A stretch of DNA of 24,232 bases from CAZXIY01 sp964640935. Its GTDB lineage: Archaea > Thermoplasmatota > Thermoplasmata > Methanomassiliicoccales > Methanomethylophilaceae. A model generated the notes under the pieces. It had not been told where the DNA came from, ran no database searches, and worked only from the letters and a program-made list of their open reading frames with translations. Both the position numbers and the translations under genes were made by a program. The stretch lies in contig CAZXIY010000010.1 of NCBI GenBank assembly GCA_964640935.1, forward strand, positions 1 through 24,232, read 5' to 3'. Shown here piece by piece: positions 6,803-13,882 of this stretch (position 1 is the stretch's first letter; every line of letters starts with the position of its first letter).

Positions 6803-8484
6803 TCGTCATCCCCCGGGTTCGCTTCCTGATACCTCTTCTTGTCCTCGTTGCGTATGGCCACACGTTTGACCTTGCCGCTGACGGATTTTGGAAGTTCCTT
6901 GACGAAATCGACTGCTCTCGGATACTTGTACGGAGCCGTCTCGTGCTTGACGTAGTTCTGAAGTTCTTTCTTAAGATCGTCGGAAGGTTCGAAAGACTCT
7001 CTGAGCACAATGGTCGCTTTGACGATCTGTCCGCGGACCGGATCCGGTATGCTTGTGACGGCACATTCCAGGACTGACGGATGCTTCATGAGCACACTCT
7101 CGATCTCGAACGGGCTGATCCTGTATCCGGACGATTTGATGATATCATCGTTACGTCCGACGTACCAGTAGTAGCCTTCCTCGTCCTTCCATGCGACATC
7201 CCCTGTGTGATGGAATCCGCCGAACTGCGTCTGCCTGGTCTTGACCCTGTCGCGGTAATAACCGTCGAATATTCCCGCCGGGTGCGGATCTATTCCGACG
7301 ACGATCTCTCCGTTGACCCCTGGCGGGCAGCTCCTCCCGTCCTCATCGACGATGTCGACATGATACTGCGGCGACGGTTTCCCCATGGAACCGGGCTTGG
7401 GTGTCATGCCCCTGAGATTTGCGACGATGACCGTCGTCTCGGTCTGTCCGAAGCCCTCCATAAGCTTGAGACCGGTCGCCTGATACCACTTGTCGAATGT
7501 ATCTGAGTTCAGCGCCTCCCCTGCGATGTTGGTATGCGTTAGGGATGAAAGATCATGCCCCTCGAGTCCGGCATTGATGTAGAGTCTGAACATCGTAGGA
7601 GGACAGCAGAACGTGGTGATCTTGTACTTCTCTATGAGGTCGAGTATCGTCTTCGGATCGAATTTCTTGTGCTCGTAGACGAATATGCCCGCTTCCATGA
7701 ACCAGGCACCGTACATCTTCCCCCAGGCGGCCTTGGCCCACCCGGTCTCGGCAACGGTAAAATGCAACCCATCTGGTACGACGCAATGCCAATGTTTGGC
7801 CGTGAGTATGTGGCCTATCGGGTATGAGAAGTCATGGATGGCCATCTTGGGATTGCCGGACGTTCCGGATGTGAAATAGATCAGCATCATGTCCTTGACA
7901 TGGGTCTGAACGCGCTTCCAATCGTCCGAAGCGGCTTCGACACCTTTGTCGAAGTCATCCCATCCTTCTTTCTCGCCGTTGTATTCGACGTTGGTTATCG
8001 CTTTGAACTTAAGCGTAGGTATGTTCTCGGCCTTGTCGAATTCCTGCCAGACAGGAGCATCAGATGTGCATATGACACCTTTCACGGATGCGGAATTTAT
8101 ACGGTACTCGATGTCATGCTTGGTGAGCATGAACGTCGCGGGTATGATGACCGCGCCCATCTTGTGCAATGCCGTGTACACATACCAGTACTGGTAGTTG
8201 TGCTTGAGGACGACGAGAACCATATCGCCTTTTCTGATACCGTGTGATGTGAGATAGTTCGCTGTCTTGTCCGAAAGGCGTTTTATGTCGGCGAACGTGA
8301 ACGTCTTTTCATGTCCGCAGTCATCGCACCAGACCAGTGCGCGTCTGTTCGGATCATTGATCGCAATGTCGTCGACTATGTCGTATCCGAAATTGAAATT
8401 GTCAGGATAGTGGACACTGTAGGTCTCGAGGAGACCGTCCTTGTCGTATGTCTCATCGACATACCTGAGGTTGATGTTCCTCAT
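6799..8484 (-). CDS. AMP-forming acyl-CoA synthetase, first tandem copy
   Basis: A 561-residue paralogue of the downstream synthetase with all core motifs: P-loop YFTSGTSGNPK (203-213), EGFGQTET (343-350), HTGD (426-429), GRNDDIIK (443-450) and catalytic K538 in VSGKV. The frame is open 14 codons further upstream, but ATG 8484 is the start because it gives the same MRNINLRYV N-terminus as the second copy and forms an ATGA overlap with the XRE-cupin stop. The C-terminus carries a 16-residue polar tail (DKKRYQEANPGDDE) absent from the other copy. Substrate-pocket differences between copies are likely, for example branched-chain versus aryl or straight-chain acids, but cannot be assigned by eye. 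Confidence 0.93.
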   Translation of the reverse strand: MRNINLRYVDETYDKDGLLETYSVHYPDNFNFGYDIVDDIAINDPNRRALVWCDDCGHEKTFTFADIKRLSDKTANYLTSHGIRKGDMVLVVLKHNYQYWYVYTALHKMGAVIIPATFMLTKHDIEYRINSASVKGVICTSDAPVWQEFDKAENIPTLKFKAITNVEYNGEKEGWDDFDKGVEAASDDWKRVQTHVKDMMLIYFTSGTSGNPKMAIHDFSYPIGHILTAKHWHCVVPDGLHFTVAETGWAKAAWGKMYGAWFMEAGIFVYEHKKFDPKTILDLIEKYKITTFCCPPTMFRLYINAGLEGHDLSSLTHTNIAGEALNSDTFDKWYQATGLKLMEGFGQTETTVIVANLRGMTPKPGSMGKPSPQYHVDIVDEDGRSCPPGVNGEIVVGIDPHPAGIFDGYYRDRVKTRQTQFGGFHHTGDVAWKDEEGYYWYVGRNDDIIKSSGYRISPFEIESVLMKHPSVLECAVTSIPDPVRGQIVKATIVLRESFEPSDDLKKELQNYVKHETAPYKYPRAVDFVKELPKSVSGKVKRVAIRNEDKKRYQEANPGDDE

Positions 8485-9056
8485 CTTTGACCCTCTTCTT
8501 TCATGACTATCGCGAGGAACGTGCAACCGCCCTTGCTGGTGGCTATCATGCCATGGGGCTTTCCCGAGTTGTAGTAGACGGAATCGCCGGCTATGAGGTT
8601 CTCTATATGCCCATCGTGGAAGAACTTCAGGCTGCCGCTTATGACGTAGTCGAACTCCTGTCCCTCATGCATCGATGTGGGCACGGGCTTGTTCTGATCC
8701 TCTGCCTTATACGGGGCCTTGACGAGGAACGGTTCCGACAGCTTGTTCTTGAAATGCGATGCGAGGTGATAATACTCGAACCCCGCACGTCTCTTTATCG
8801 GGAGTCCTTTTCCGTCGTGGACTATTGTGAATTCCGTAAGGTGCGGGTTCTCTCCGGTAATAAGCTCTACCATGTCAATACCGAATTTCTCAGCACATTT
8901 GTACAGGAATGTGAACGGGAAGTCTTTTTCGCCGGACTCGAACGATACGTACTCCTCTACGGTTACGTCAGTCGCTTTTGCCATATCTTCGGTCGTAAAT
9001 CCGCACAGATCGCGCATCGCTGAGATGCGCTCGGCTATCTTCGCTATTTGATCCAT
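8481..9056 (-). CDS. XRE-family HTH regulator with C-terminal cupin domain
   Basis: A 191-residue protein with an N-terminal helix-turn-helix of the XRE/Cro type (about 8-68: AERISAMRDLCGFTTEDMAKATDV, then YVSFESGEKD) and a C-terminal cupin_2 barrel (about 105-187, with SMHEGQEFDYVISG at 128-141 and GKPHGM at 165-170). Such proteins bind DNA and usually sense a small molecule through the cupin. As first gene of the acyl-CoA synthetase operon, facing the VOR operon across 110 bp, it probably controls one or both in response to an acid or CoA ester (inference). ATG 9056 is chosen because it lies 29 nt from a TATA box; longer in-frame readings would start inside or upstream of that promoter. Confidence 0.9.
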   Translation of the reverse strand: MDQIAKIAERISAMRDLCGFTTEDMAKATDVTVEEYVSFESGEKDFPFTFLYKCAEKFGIDMVELITGENPHLTEFTIVHDGKGLPIKRRAGFEYYHLASHFKNKLSEPFLVKAPYKAEDQNKPVPTSMHEGQEFDYVISGSLKFFHDGHIENLIAGDSVYYNSGKPHGMIATSKGGCTFLAIVMKEEGQR

Positions 9057-9080
9057 GGTAGTCGGCCCCTCATTTCCTCC

Positions 9081-9090
9081 ATTTAATAAA
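9081..9090 (-). promoter_or_regulatory. TATA box for the XRE-cupin/acyl-CoA synthetase operon
   Basis: Minus-strand TTTATTAAAT is centred about 29 nt upstream of ATG 9056, predicting a leaderless or nearly leaderless operon transcript. Confidence 0.55.
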
Positions 9091-9106
9091 TACGTAACTG
9101 TCTGCG

Positions 9107-9114
9107 CGTATACG
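9107..9114. promoter_or_regulatory. Palindrome, possible operator between divergent operons
   Basis: The perfect 8-bp palindrome CGTATACG lies between the two divergent TATA boxes, inside a GC-rich stretch. A second palindrome, TACGTA, is at 9091-9096 beside the minus-strand TATA box. These are candidate binding sites for the XRE-cupin regulator encoded next to them; short palindromes can also occur by chance. Confidence 0.25.
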
Positions 9115-9132
9115 GCGCGGGCGGGGCGCGAC

Positions 9133-9141
9133 AATATTAAT
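9133..9141 (+). promoter_or_regulatory. TATA box for the ATPase/VOR operon
   Basis: AATATTAAT is centred about 30 nt before GTG 9167, giving a transcript start close to that codon. It is the plus-strand half of a divergent promoter region. Confidence 0.5.
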
Positions 9142-9166
9142 TACAAGTGCCCCCCATGATGCGGAC

Positions 9167-9844
9167 GTGAAAGGAATGCACCTGAGGAAGAAACTGACCA
9201 TAATCTGCGGTCACTATGGTTGCGGAAAGACCAATCTGTCGATCAACCTTGCCGTGGAATGTTCCAGGCTCGGGAACAAGGTCACCCTGATAGATATGGA
9301 TGTCGTGAACCCCTACTTCAGGTCATCCGACTATGCTGATATACTGTCTGAGAACGGCGTAGATGTTGTCGGCCCAACATATGCCAATACGAATCTCGAC
9401 ACCCCCTCTCTTCCCGCTTCCATCGGCTCGCTCTTCGATGATGACGGATACATAATAGTCGATGTCGGCGGCGACGATGCTGGGTCTACTGCCCTCGGGC
9501 AATACAGCGGAACTATCTCGAATCGCGATTATGACATGCTGTATGTCATAAACAGGTATCGCTCTCAGACCACGACCCCGGAAGAGACAGCGGAGATCCT
9601 CAGGGAAATAGAAAGGACATGCCGCCTCAGGGCCACCGCGATAGTGAATAACTCGCATCTTAAACAGCTGACGACCGCTGAAACTATCACGGACTCGCTG
9701 GATTACGCAGATCGGACAGCTAAACTGTTGGGCCTTGAAATCGCATATACCACCGCACCGCGTCCCCTCTCCCATTCCTTAAATAACATATCGGACCTTT
9801 ACCCGCTAGACGTTTACGTAAGAACGCCTTGGGAAAAGGAATAG
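9167..9844 (+). CDS. MinD/ParA/CobQ-like P-loop ATPase linked to 2-oxoacid oxidoreductase
   Basis: A 225-residue SIMIBI-class P-loop ATPase. Residues 10-23 (LTIICGHYGCGKTN) form the Walker A loop in the GxxGxGKT form, LIDMDVVNPYF at about 43-53 is the switch region typical of MinD/CobQ proteins, and IIVDVGGDDAG at about 100-110 is the Walker B region. It lacks the KGGxGKT signature of true ParA/MinD. From memory, such ATPases often stand directly before the ferredoxin and VorB genes of VOR operons in clostridia and archaea, as here, but their role is unestablished; assembly or Fe-S/cofactor delivery is a guess. The GTG at 9167 fits a near-leaderless start; ATG 9176 is an alternative. The stop lies 8 nt before the ferredoxin gene. 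Confidence 0.85.
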   Translation: MKGMHLRKKLTIICGHYGCGKTNLSINLAVECSRLGNKVTLIDMDVVNPYFRSSDYADILSENGVDVVGPTYANTNLDTPSLPASIGSLFDDDGYIIVDVGGDDAGSTALGQYSGTISNRDYDMLYVINRYRSQTTTPEETAEILREIERTCRLRATAIVNNSHLKQLTTAETITDSLDYADRTAKLLGLEIAYTTAPRPLSHSLNNISDLYPLDVYVRTPWEKE

Positions 9845-9852
9845 GGAAGCAG

Positions 9853-10059
9853 ATGCCAAAGATAACGGTAAACGAGAATATCTGCAAGGGTTGCGAGATG
9901 TGTGTCAACGCATGTCCCAAACATATCATTGCATTGGACAGGCAGAGGATCAACAGCAAAGGCTACCATCCGGCAAAGCTGATGGAGCCCGACAAATGCA
10001 CGGGTTGCAAGTCATGTGCCACAATGTGCCCTGACGTAGCCATTACCGTGGAGGTGTGA
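9853..10059 (+). CDS. 2-oxoacid:ferredoxin oxidoreductase delta subunit (ferredoxin-like)
   Basis: A 68-residue 2x[4Fe-4S] protein with CKGCEMCVNACP (C11, C14, C17, C21) and CTGCKSCATMCP (C49, C52, C55, C59). It is the electron-transfer delta subunit of a four-subunit oxidoreductase and hands electrons from the TPP centre to soluble ferredoxin. ATG 9853 gives the standard MPKITVNE start; an in-frame TTG at 9829 would add an unlikely extension overlapping the ATPase gene. Its last codons, GAGGTG, also serve as the ribosome binding site of the next gene. Confidence 0.92.
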   Translation: MPKITVNENICKGCEMCVNACPKHIIALDRQRINSKGYHPAKLMEPDKCTGCKSCATMCPDVAITVEV

Positions 10060-10061
10060 GC

Positions 10062-11126
10062 ATGAGCGAGAAAGTACTGATGAAAGGCAACGAAGCCCTC
10101 GCCGAAGCCGCCATCGCTGCCGGTTGCAAACTGTTCTTCGGATACCCGATAACACCTCAGACAGAGGTCGCGGCATACATGTCAAAGCGCCTTCCGAAGG
10201 TCGGAGGGACATATCTTCAGGGAGAATCCGAGGTAGCTTCGATCAATATGGTCCTTGGGGCATCGGCTGCCGGTGCAAGGGTTATGACGTCAACGTCATC
10301 CCCCGGTGTCAGCCTCATGTCCGAGGGAATATCATACATTGCGGGTTCGGATCTTCCTGCCCTGATAATCAATGTCCAGCGCGGAGGTCCCGGTCTCGGG
10401 GGCATACAGCCCTCTCAGGCAGATTATTGGCAGGCCACAAGGTCCAGCGGTCACGGCGACTTTCACATGATTGTCCTGGCCCCTTCGACCGTCCAGGAGA
10501 TGGTCGATCTTGTGTCGAAGGCATTCGATCTCGGAGACAAATACAGGATGCCGACCATGGTCCTTTCCGATGGTATGCTCGGTCAGATGATGGAGCCTGT
10601 CGTCCTCCCCGATTCCGGAGAGAAGAAGCTCCCCGAGAAGCCGTGGGCGGCATGCGGACATCAGAACAAGAGAGAGCACAACGTGATCAATTCGCTCTAT
10701 ATTGAACCGCATGTGCTCGAGTCCATAGTCCGCGAGAGATTCAAGAAATACGATGAAATAAAAGAGACCGAACAGCGCGCCGAGGAGTACAAGATGGATG
10801 ACGCAGAGATAGTCATCGTCGCCTACGGAGCATCCTCTCGTGTATCGCGTTCGGCTGTCGATAAAGCACGCAAAGAAGGCATCAAGGTCGGACTCATAAG
10901 ACCTATAACCCTCTGGCCTTATCCAGACAAGATCATAAGGAAGGCCATTCCGAAGGCAAAGGTGTTCCTTTCGGTAGAGATGAGCATGGGCCAGATGGTC
11001 GATGATGTCCGTCTCGCGGTCAACGGGGAAAGACCCGTTCAGTTCTACGGACGCACCGGAGGCGTTATACCGACGCCAAACGAGATACTTGAATGCATTA
11101 AGAAGCTCAACGGAGGTGCTTACTGA
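10062..11126 (+). CDS. vorB: 2-oxoacid:ferredoxin oxidoreductase alpha subunit (VorB/KorA type)
   Basis: A 354-residue alpha subunit. GYPITPQTE at about 27-35 is the conserved pyrimidine-binding/domain I motif, followed by QGESEVASINMVLGAS and RGGPGLGGIQPSQADYWQ, typical of VorB/KorA proteins. The C-terminal half (about 245-350) is the PFOR domain II region (IVIVAYGASSRVSR). It forms the active site with the TPP-binding beta subunit and would interconvert a 2-oxoacid plus CoA with acyl-CoA, CO2 and reduced ferredoxin. The closest-looking annotation is 3-methyl-2-oxobutanoate oxidoreductase VorB, but VOR and KOR cannot be reliably separated by eye. ATG 10062 follows GAGGTG with 5 nt spacing; a GTG at 10056 overlapping the previous stop is the alternative. 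Confidence 0.88.
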   Translation: MSEKVLMKGNEALAEAAIAAGCKLFFGYPITPQTEVAAYMSKRLPKVGGTYLQGESEVASINMVLGASAAGARVMTSTSSPGVSLMSEGISYIAGSDLPALIINVQRGGPGLGGIQPSQADYWQATRSSGHGDFHMIVLAPSTVQEMVDLVSKAFDLGDKYRMPTMVLSDGMLGQMMEPVVLPDSGEKKLPEKPWAACGHQNKREHNVINSLYIEPHVLESIVRERFKKYDEIKETEQRAEEYKMDDAEIVIVAYGASSRVSRSAVDKARKEGIKVGLIRPITLWPYPDKIIRKAIPKAKVFLSVEMSMGQMVDDVRLAVNGERPVQFYGRTGGVIPTPNEILECIKKLNGGAY

Positions 11127-11875
11127 TGACAGTTACATTCGAAAAGCCGCACGCACTCACGGACAAGCCGTTCCACTACTGCCCCGGATGCACGCACGGC
11201 ATAGTGCACAGGCTCGTGGCCGAGGTCATCGATGAACTCGGTATCGAGGGAAAGACCGTCGGAGTCGCATCCGTCGGATGTTCCGTCTTCGCATACGATT
11301 ATTTCAACTGCGATATGGTCCAGGCACCCCATGGACGCGCACCTGCTGTCGCAACAGGGATAAAGAGGGCAAGACCCGAGGACGCGGTCTTCACCTATCA
11401 GGGTGACGGCGACCTTGCTGCCATCGGGACCGGAGAGACCGTCCATGCAGCGGCACGCGGCGAGAAGATCACTGCGATATTCATCAACAATGCAATATAC
11501 GGAATGACCGGCGGTCAGATGGCCCCGACCACACTTCCGGGACAGGTCACGCAGACCACACCTTATGGAAGGGATGTGAAGGTCGCAGGATACCCGATCC
11601 GCGTATGCGAGCTTCTTTCATCGCTCGACGGTGTCGCACTCGCCCAGCGTGTGACTGTCGACACGGTCAAGAACGTGAACAATGCCAAGAAAGCGATTAA
11701 GAAAGCGTTCGAATACCAGCTCGAGGGTCTCGGCTACACGATTGTCGAGGTAGTATCCACATGTCCGACGAACTGGGGCCTCTCTCCGAAGGATTCCTTC
11801 AAGTGGCTCGAGGACAACATGCTCCCATACTACCCGCTCGGCGTCTATAAGGACATCAAGGAGGGAAAGAATTGA
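11126..11875 (+). CDS. vorA: 2-oxoacid:ferredoxin oxidoreductase beta subunit (TPP-binding, VorA/KorB type)
   Basis: A 249-residue TPP-binding subunit. CPGCTHG at 19-25 is the family's conserved N-terminal motif, SVGCS at about 49-53 follows, and the TPP-Mg site is GDGD (93-96) with FINNAIYGMTGGQ (119-131). It shares a TGATG stop/start overlap with the alpha subunit and has a strong RBS, GGAGGTG, at 11112-11118 inside the end of that gene. Together with the flanking subunits it makes a complete delta-alpha-beta-gamma enzyme. Confidence 0.9.
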   Translation: MTVTFEKPHALTDKPFHYCPGCTHGIVHRLVAEVIDELGIEGKTVGVASVGCSVFAYDYFNCDMVQAPHGRAPAVATGIKRARPEDAVFTYQGDGDLAAIGTGETVHAAARGEKITAIFINNAIYGMTGGQMAPTTLPGQVTQTTPYGRDVKVAGYPIRVCELLSSLDGVALAQRVTVDTVKNVNNAKKAIKKAFEYQLEGLGYTIVEVVSTCPTNWGLSPKDSFKWLEDNMLPYYPLGVYKDIKEGKN

Positions 11876-12405
11876 GCGGAATGAATGTTCTTCTTGCCGG
11901 ATTCGGCGGGCAGGGGATCCTGTTCTCCGGAAAGGTCATGGCATACGCCGGACTGATGGATGGCAAAGAGATCTCCTGGCTCCCATCCTATGGGCCTGAG
12001 ATGCGTGGAGGTACTGCGAACTGCAGCGTCTGCATCTCGGACGAGCCTATAGGTTCACCGCTTGTCGTCAATCCTGACATTCTCGTGGTAATGAATCTTC
12101 CTTCGCTCGAAAAATTCGAGAAAGAGGTCGTTCCCGGCGGACTGATCCTGTTGGACAGCACCCTTGTGGACAAGAAGGTCTCGAGGAAGGACGTGAAGAC
12201 CATCTATATCCCCGCATCCAAACTTGCTGAGGATGCCGGATTGAAAGGCTCTGCGAACATGATCCTTGTTGGAAAGCTGTTCAAAGAAACTAAGTTCTGT
12301 TCCGAGGAGAATCTCGACAAAGGACTGCTGAAAAGCATACCCCCGAAGAAGGTCGATCTCGTCGACAAGAACAGGCAGGCCATCCATATAGGCATGGATA
12401 ATTGA
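11872..12405 (+). CDS. vorC: 2-oxoacid:ferredoxin oxidoreductase gamma subunit
   Basis: A 177-residue gamma subunit. The N-terminal VLLAGFGGQGILFSGK and the following SWLPSYGPEMRGGTANCSVCIS are hallmarks of the KorC/VorC/PorG family. The TTG at 11872 overlaps the beta-subunit stop (TTGA) and lies 6 nt after GAGGG at 11861-11865, which favours it; ATG 11881 is possible. It is the last gene of the operon, and a T-rich stretch and the next gene's promoter follow directly. Confidence 0.9.
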   Translation: MSGMNVLLAGFGGQGILFSGKVMAYAGLMDGKEISWLPSYGPEMRGGTANCSVCISDEPIGSPLVVNPDILVVMNLPSLEKFEKEVVPGGLILLDSTLVDKKVSRKDVKTIYIPASKLAEDAGLKGSANMILVGKLFKETKFCSEENLDKGLLKSIPPKKVDLVDKNRQAIHIGMDN

Positions 12406-12406
12406 T

Positions 12407-12414
12407 CTTTTATC
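12407..12414 (+). promoter_or_regulatory. TATA-like element for the first MFS exporter
   Basis: CTTTTATC lies immediately after the gamma-subunit stop, centred about 29 nt before ATG 12440, so a leaderless transcript from that ATG is possible. The T-run may also help end the oxidoreductase transcript. Confidence 0.35.
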
Positions 12415-12428
12415 GGGGCACATGCCCC
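12415..12428. promoter_or_regulatory. Perfect inverted repeat at the MFS promoter
   Basis: GGGGCA-CA-TGCCCC is a perfect 6-bp inverted repeat with a 2-nt spacer. It sits directly downstream of the TATA-like element and upstream of ATG 12440, where a bound repressor would block initiation. Alternatively it could form a small hairpin after the oxidoreductase operon. Confidence 0.35.
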
Positions 12429-12439
12429 GAATCTTTCTA

Positions 12440-13837
12440 ATGGTGCATCGGATGACCGAGGACAGGATCTATACCAAGAATCAAAAGATGCTGGTGTTAC
12501 TCGCATCCTGTGTGGCTATTTTCATCACCCCGGCTATGGGTACGATGGTGAATCTGGCACTTGTCTCCATCGGCAGCGAGTTCGGTGTCGGTACACATGA
12601 TCTCGGATGGATAACCACCTCTTTCTTCGTTGCATCTGTCATCTTTCTGGTCCCTGCTGCGAGAGTATGCAGCATCTACGGAAAGAAACGCATATTCATG
12701 ATCGGCATTGTCATCACCCTGCTGGCCTGTCTGGCTTCGTCGATGGCACCGACCTTTGCGATATTGTGCCTGACCAGAGTCATAATGGGTGTCGGAGCCG
12801 CCTTCATATCGTGTTCCGGCGTATCGATGATCTCGGATGTGTTCAAGAGCCACGAGCGTGGATGGGCATTGGGGATCAACACGGCATGCGTGTATCTCGG
12901 TGCATCGCTCGGCCCTATCGTCGGTGGCCTTCTTACTGATGCATTCGGATGGAGAAGCATATTCTTTGCCATCGTTCCGTTCACTATCGTCGCATTGCTG
13001 TGCATATCCAGGGTCGATCTTGACTTCAAGACGGACGAGGGCGGAAAATTCGATCATCTCAGTGCAGTGGTATATGCAGTATCGATACTCTTTGTAATGC
13101 TGGGTCTTATCAATCTGCCAAAGACCTGGGCAATAGTTTCAATGGTCATTGGCGTGGTATTGCTCATATCATTCTATTACCTTGAGAAGAGACGCGATAA
13201 CCCCATACTCAATGTAAAACTGTTCAGAAACACGAGATTTTCCAGATCGATATTTGCAGTTCTCATGAATTACGCTGCTTCATATTCTGTTGCATTCTTC
13301 CTGAGCCTATATCTTCAGAATCTGGGTCATCTTTCCGCAACAAATGCGAGTCTTATACTTCTGATACAGCCGCTCATACAGACCGTTCTCACGCCTTACG
13401 CCGGAAGACTGTCGGATACATTGGATATGCGTATACTCCCGACCGCGGGAATGATAATCACCGGCGTCGGACTTGGTATACTCTTGTTCGCGGGAACAGA
13501 GATCAATTATGTCATAATCTGCGTAGCGATGGTCGTTATAGGCACGGGTTTCTCGCTGTTCTCGGCCCCAAACACGAATGCCGTTATGTCGTGCGTCAAA
13601 CCGGTTCATTATAACGAAGCGTCTGCAATGCTATCAACTATGAGACAGTCGGGGATGATGCTCTCTCTTGGTATTGCCATGTGCGTCATCTCGGTCGTAA
13701 TGGGGAGTGCAGATGTAATATCCCCGGACACATACGATGATTTCGTCACCGTGATGCATATCTCGTGGGTGATCAACATCTGCTTCTGTGCCATGGGTGC
13801 CGTAGTATCTTGGTTCAGAGGGCCCGAGCAGGATTGA
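12440..13837 (+). CDS. MFS exporter, DHA2 (EmrB/QacA-like) type
   Basis: A 465-residue, very hydrophobic protein with about 14 predicted transmembrane segments, the DHA2 drug:proton antiporter layout. Motifs include a loop 2-3 sequence ARVCSIYGKKRIFMIG in place of the canonical GxLaDrxGrkr, and motif C, LGASLGPIVGGLLTDAFGWRSIFF, typical of exporters. It would export hydrophobic or toxic compounds using the proton gradient; the substrate is unknown. ATG 12440 is preferred on promoter spacing; ATG 12422 lies inside the inverted repeat, and ATG 12452 is a further option. It seems to be a single-gene unit. Confidence 0.85.
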   Translation: MVHRMTEDRIYTKNQKMLVLLASCVAIFITPAMGTMVNLALVSIGSEFGVGTHDLGWITTSFFVASVIFLVPAARVCSIYGKKRIFMIGIVITLLACLASSMAPTFAILCLTRVIMGVGAAFISCSGVSMISDVFKSHERGWALGINTACVYLGASLGPIVGGLLTDAFGWRSIFFAIVPFTIVALLCISRVDLDFKTDEGGKFDHLSAVVYAVSILFVMLGLINLPKTWAIVSMVIGVVLLISFYYLEKRRDNPILNVKLFRNTRFSRSIFAVLMNYAASYSVAFFLSLYLQNLGHLSATNASLILLIQPLIQTVLTPYAGRLSDTLDMRILPTAGMIITGVGLGILLFAGTEINYVIICVAMVVIGTGFSLFSAPNTNAVMSCVKPVHYNEASAMLSTMRQSGMMLSLGIAMCVISVVMGSADVISPDTYDDFVTVMHISWVINICFCAMGAVVSWFRGPEQD

Positions 13838-13853
13838 TGTCCTAGAAAAATCC

Positions 13854-13860
13854 CTTATAG
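13854..13860 (+). promoter_or_regulatory. TATA box for the CDF transporter gene
   Basis: CTTATAG, preceded by the A-rich GAAAAA that resembles a BRE, lies 23-29 nt before ATG 13883. This predicts a leaderless transcript. Confidence 0.45.
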
Positions 13861-13882
13861 CGGTAATCGTTTGTGTGTTCTC

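Noticed and set aside
9045..9079. Nine-codon reading frame (ATG at 9073, minus strand) behind GGAGG, overlapping the XRE-cupin start, as a regulatory upstream ORF
   Set aside because: The TATA box at 9081-9090 puts the transcript start near 9058, downstream of this ATG, so it is probably not transcribed.
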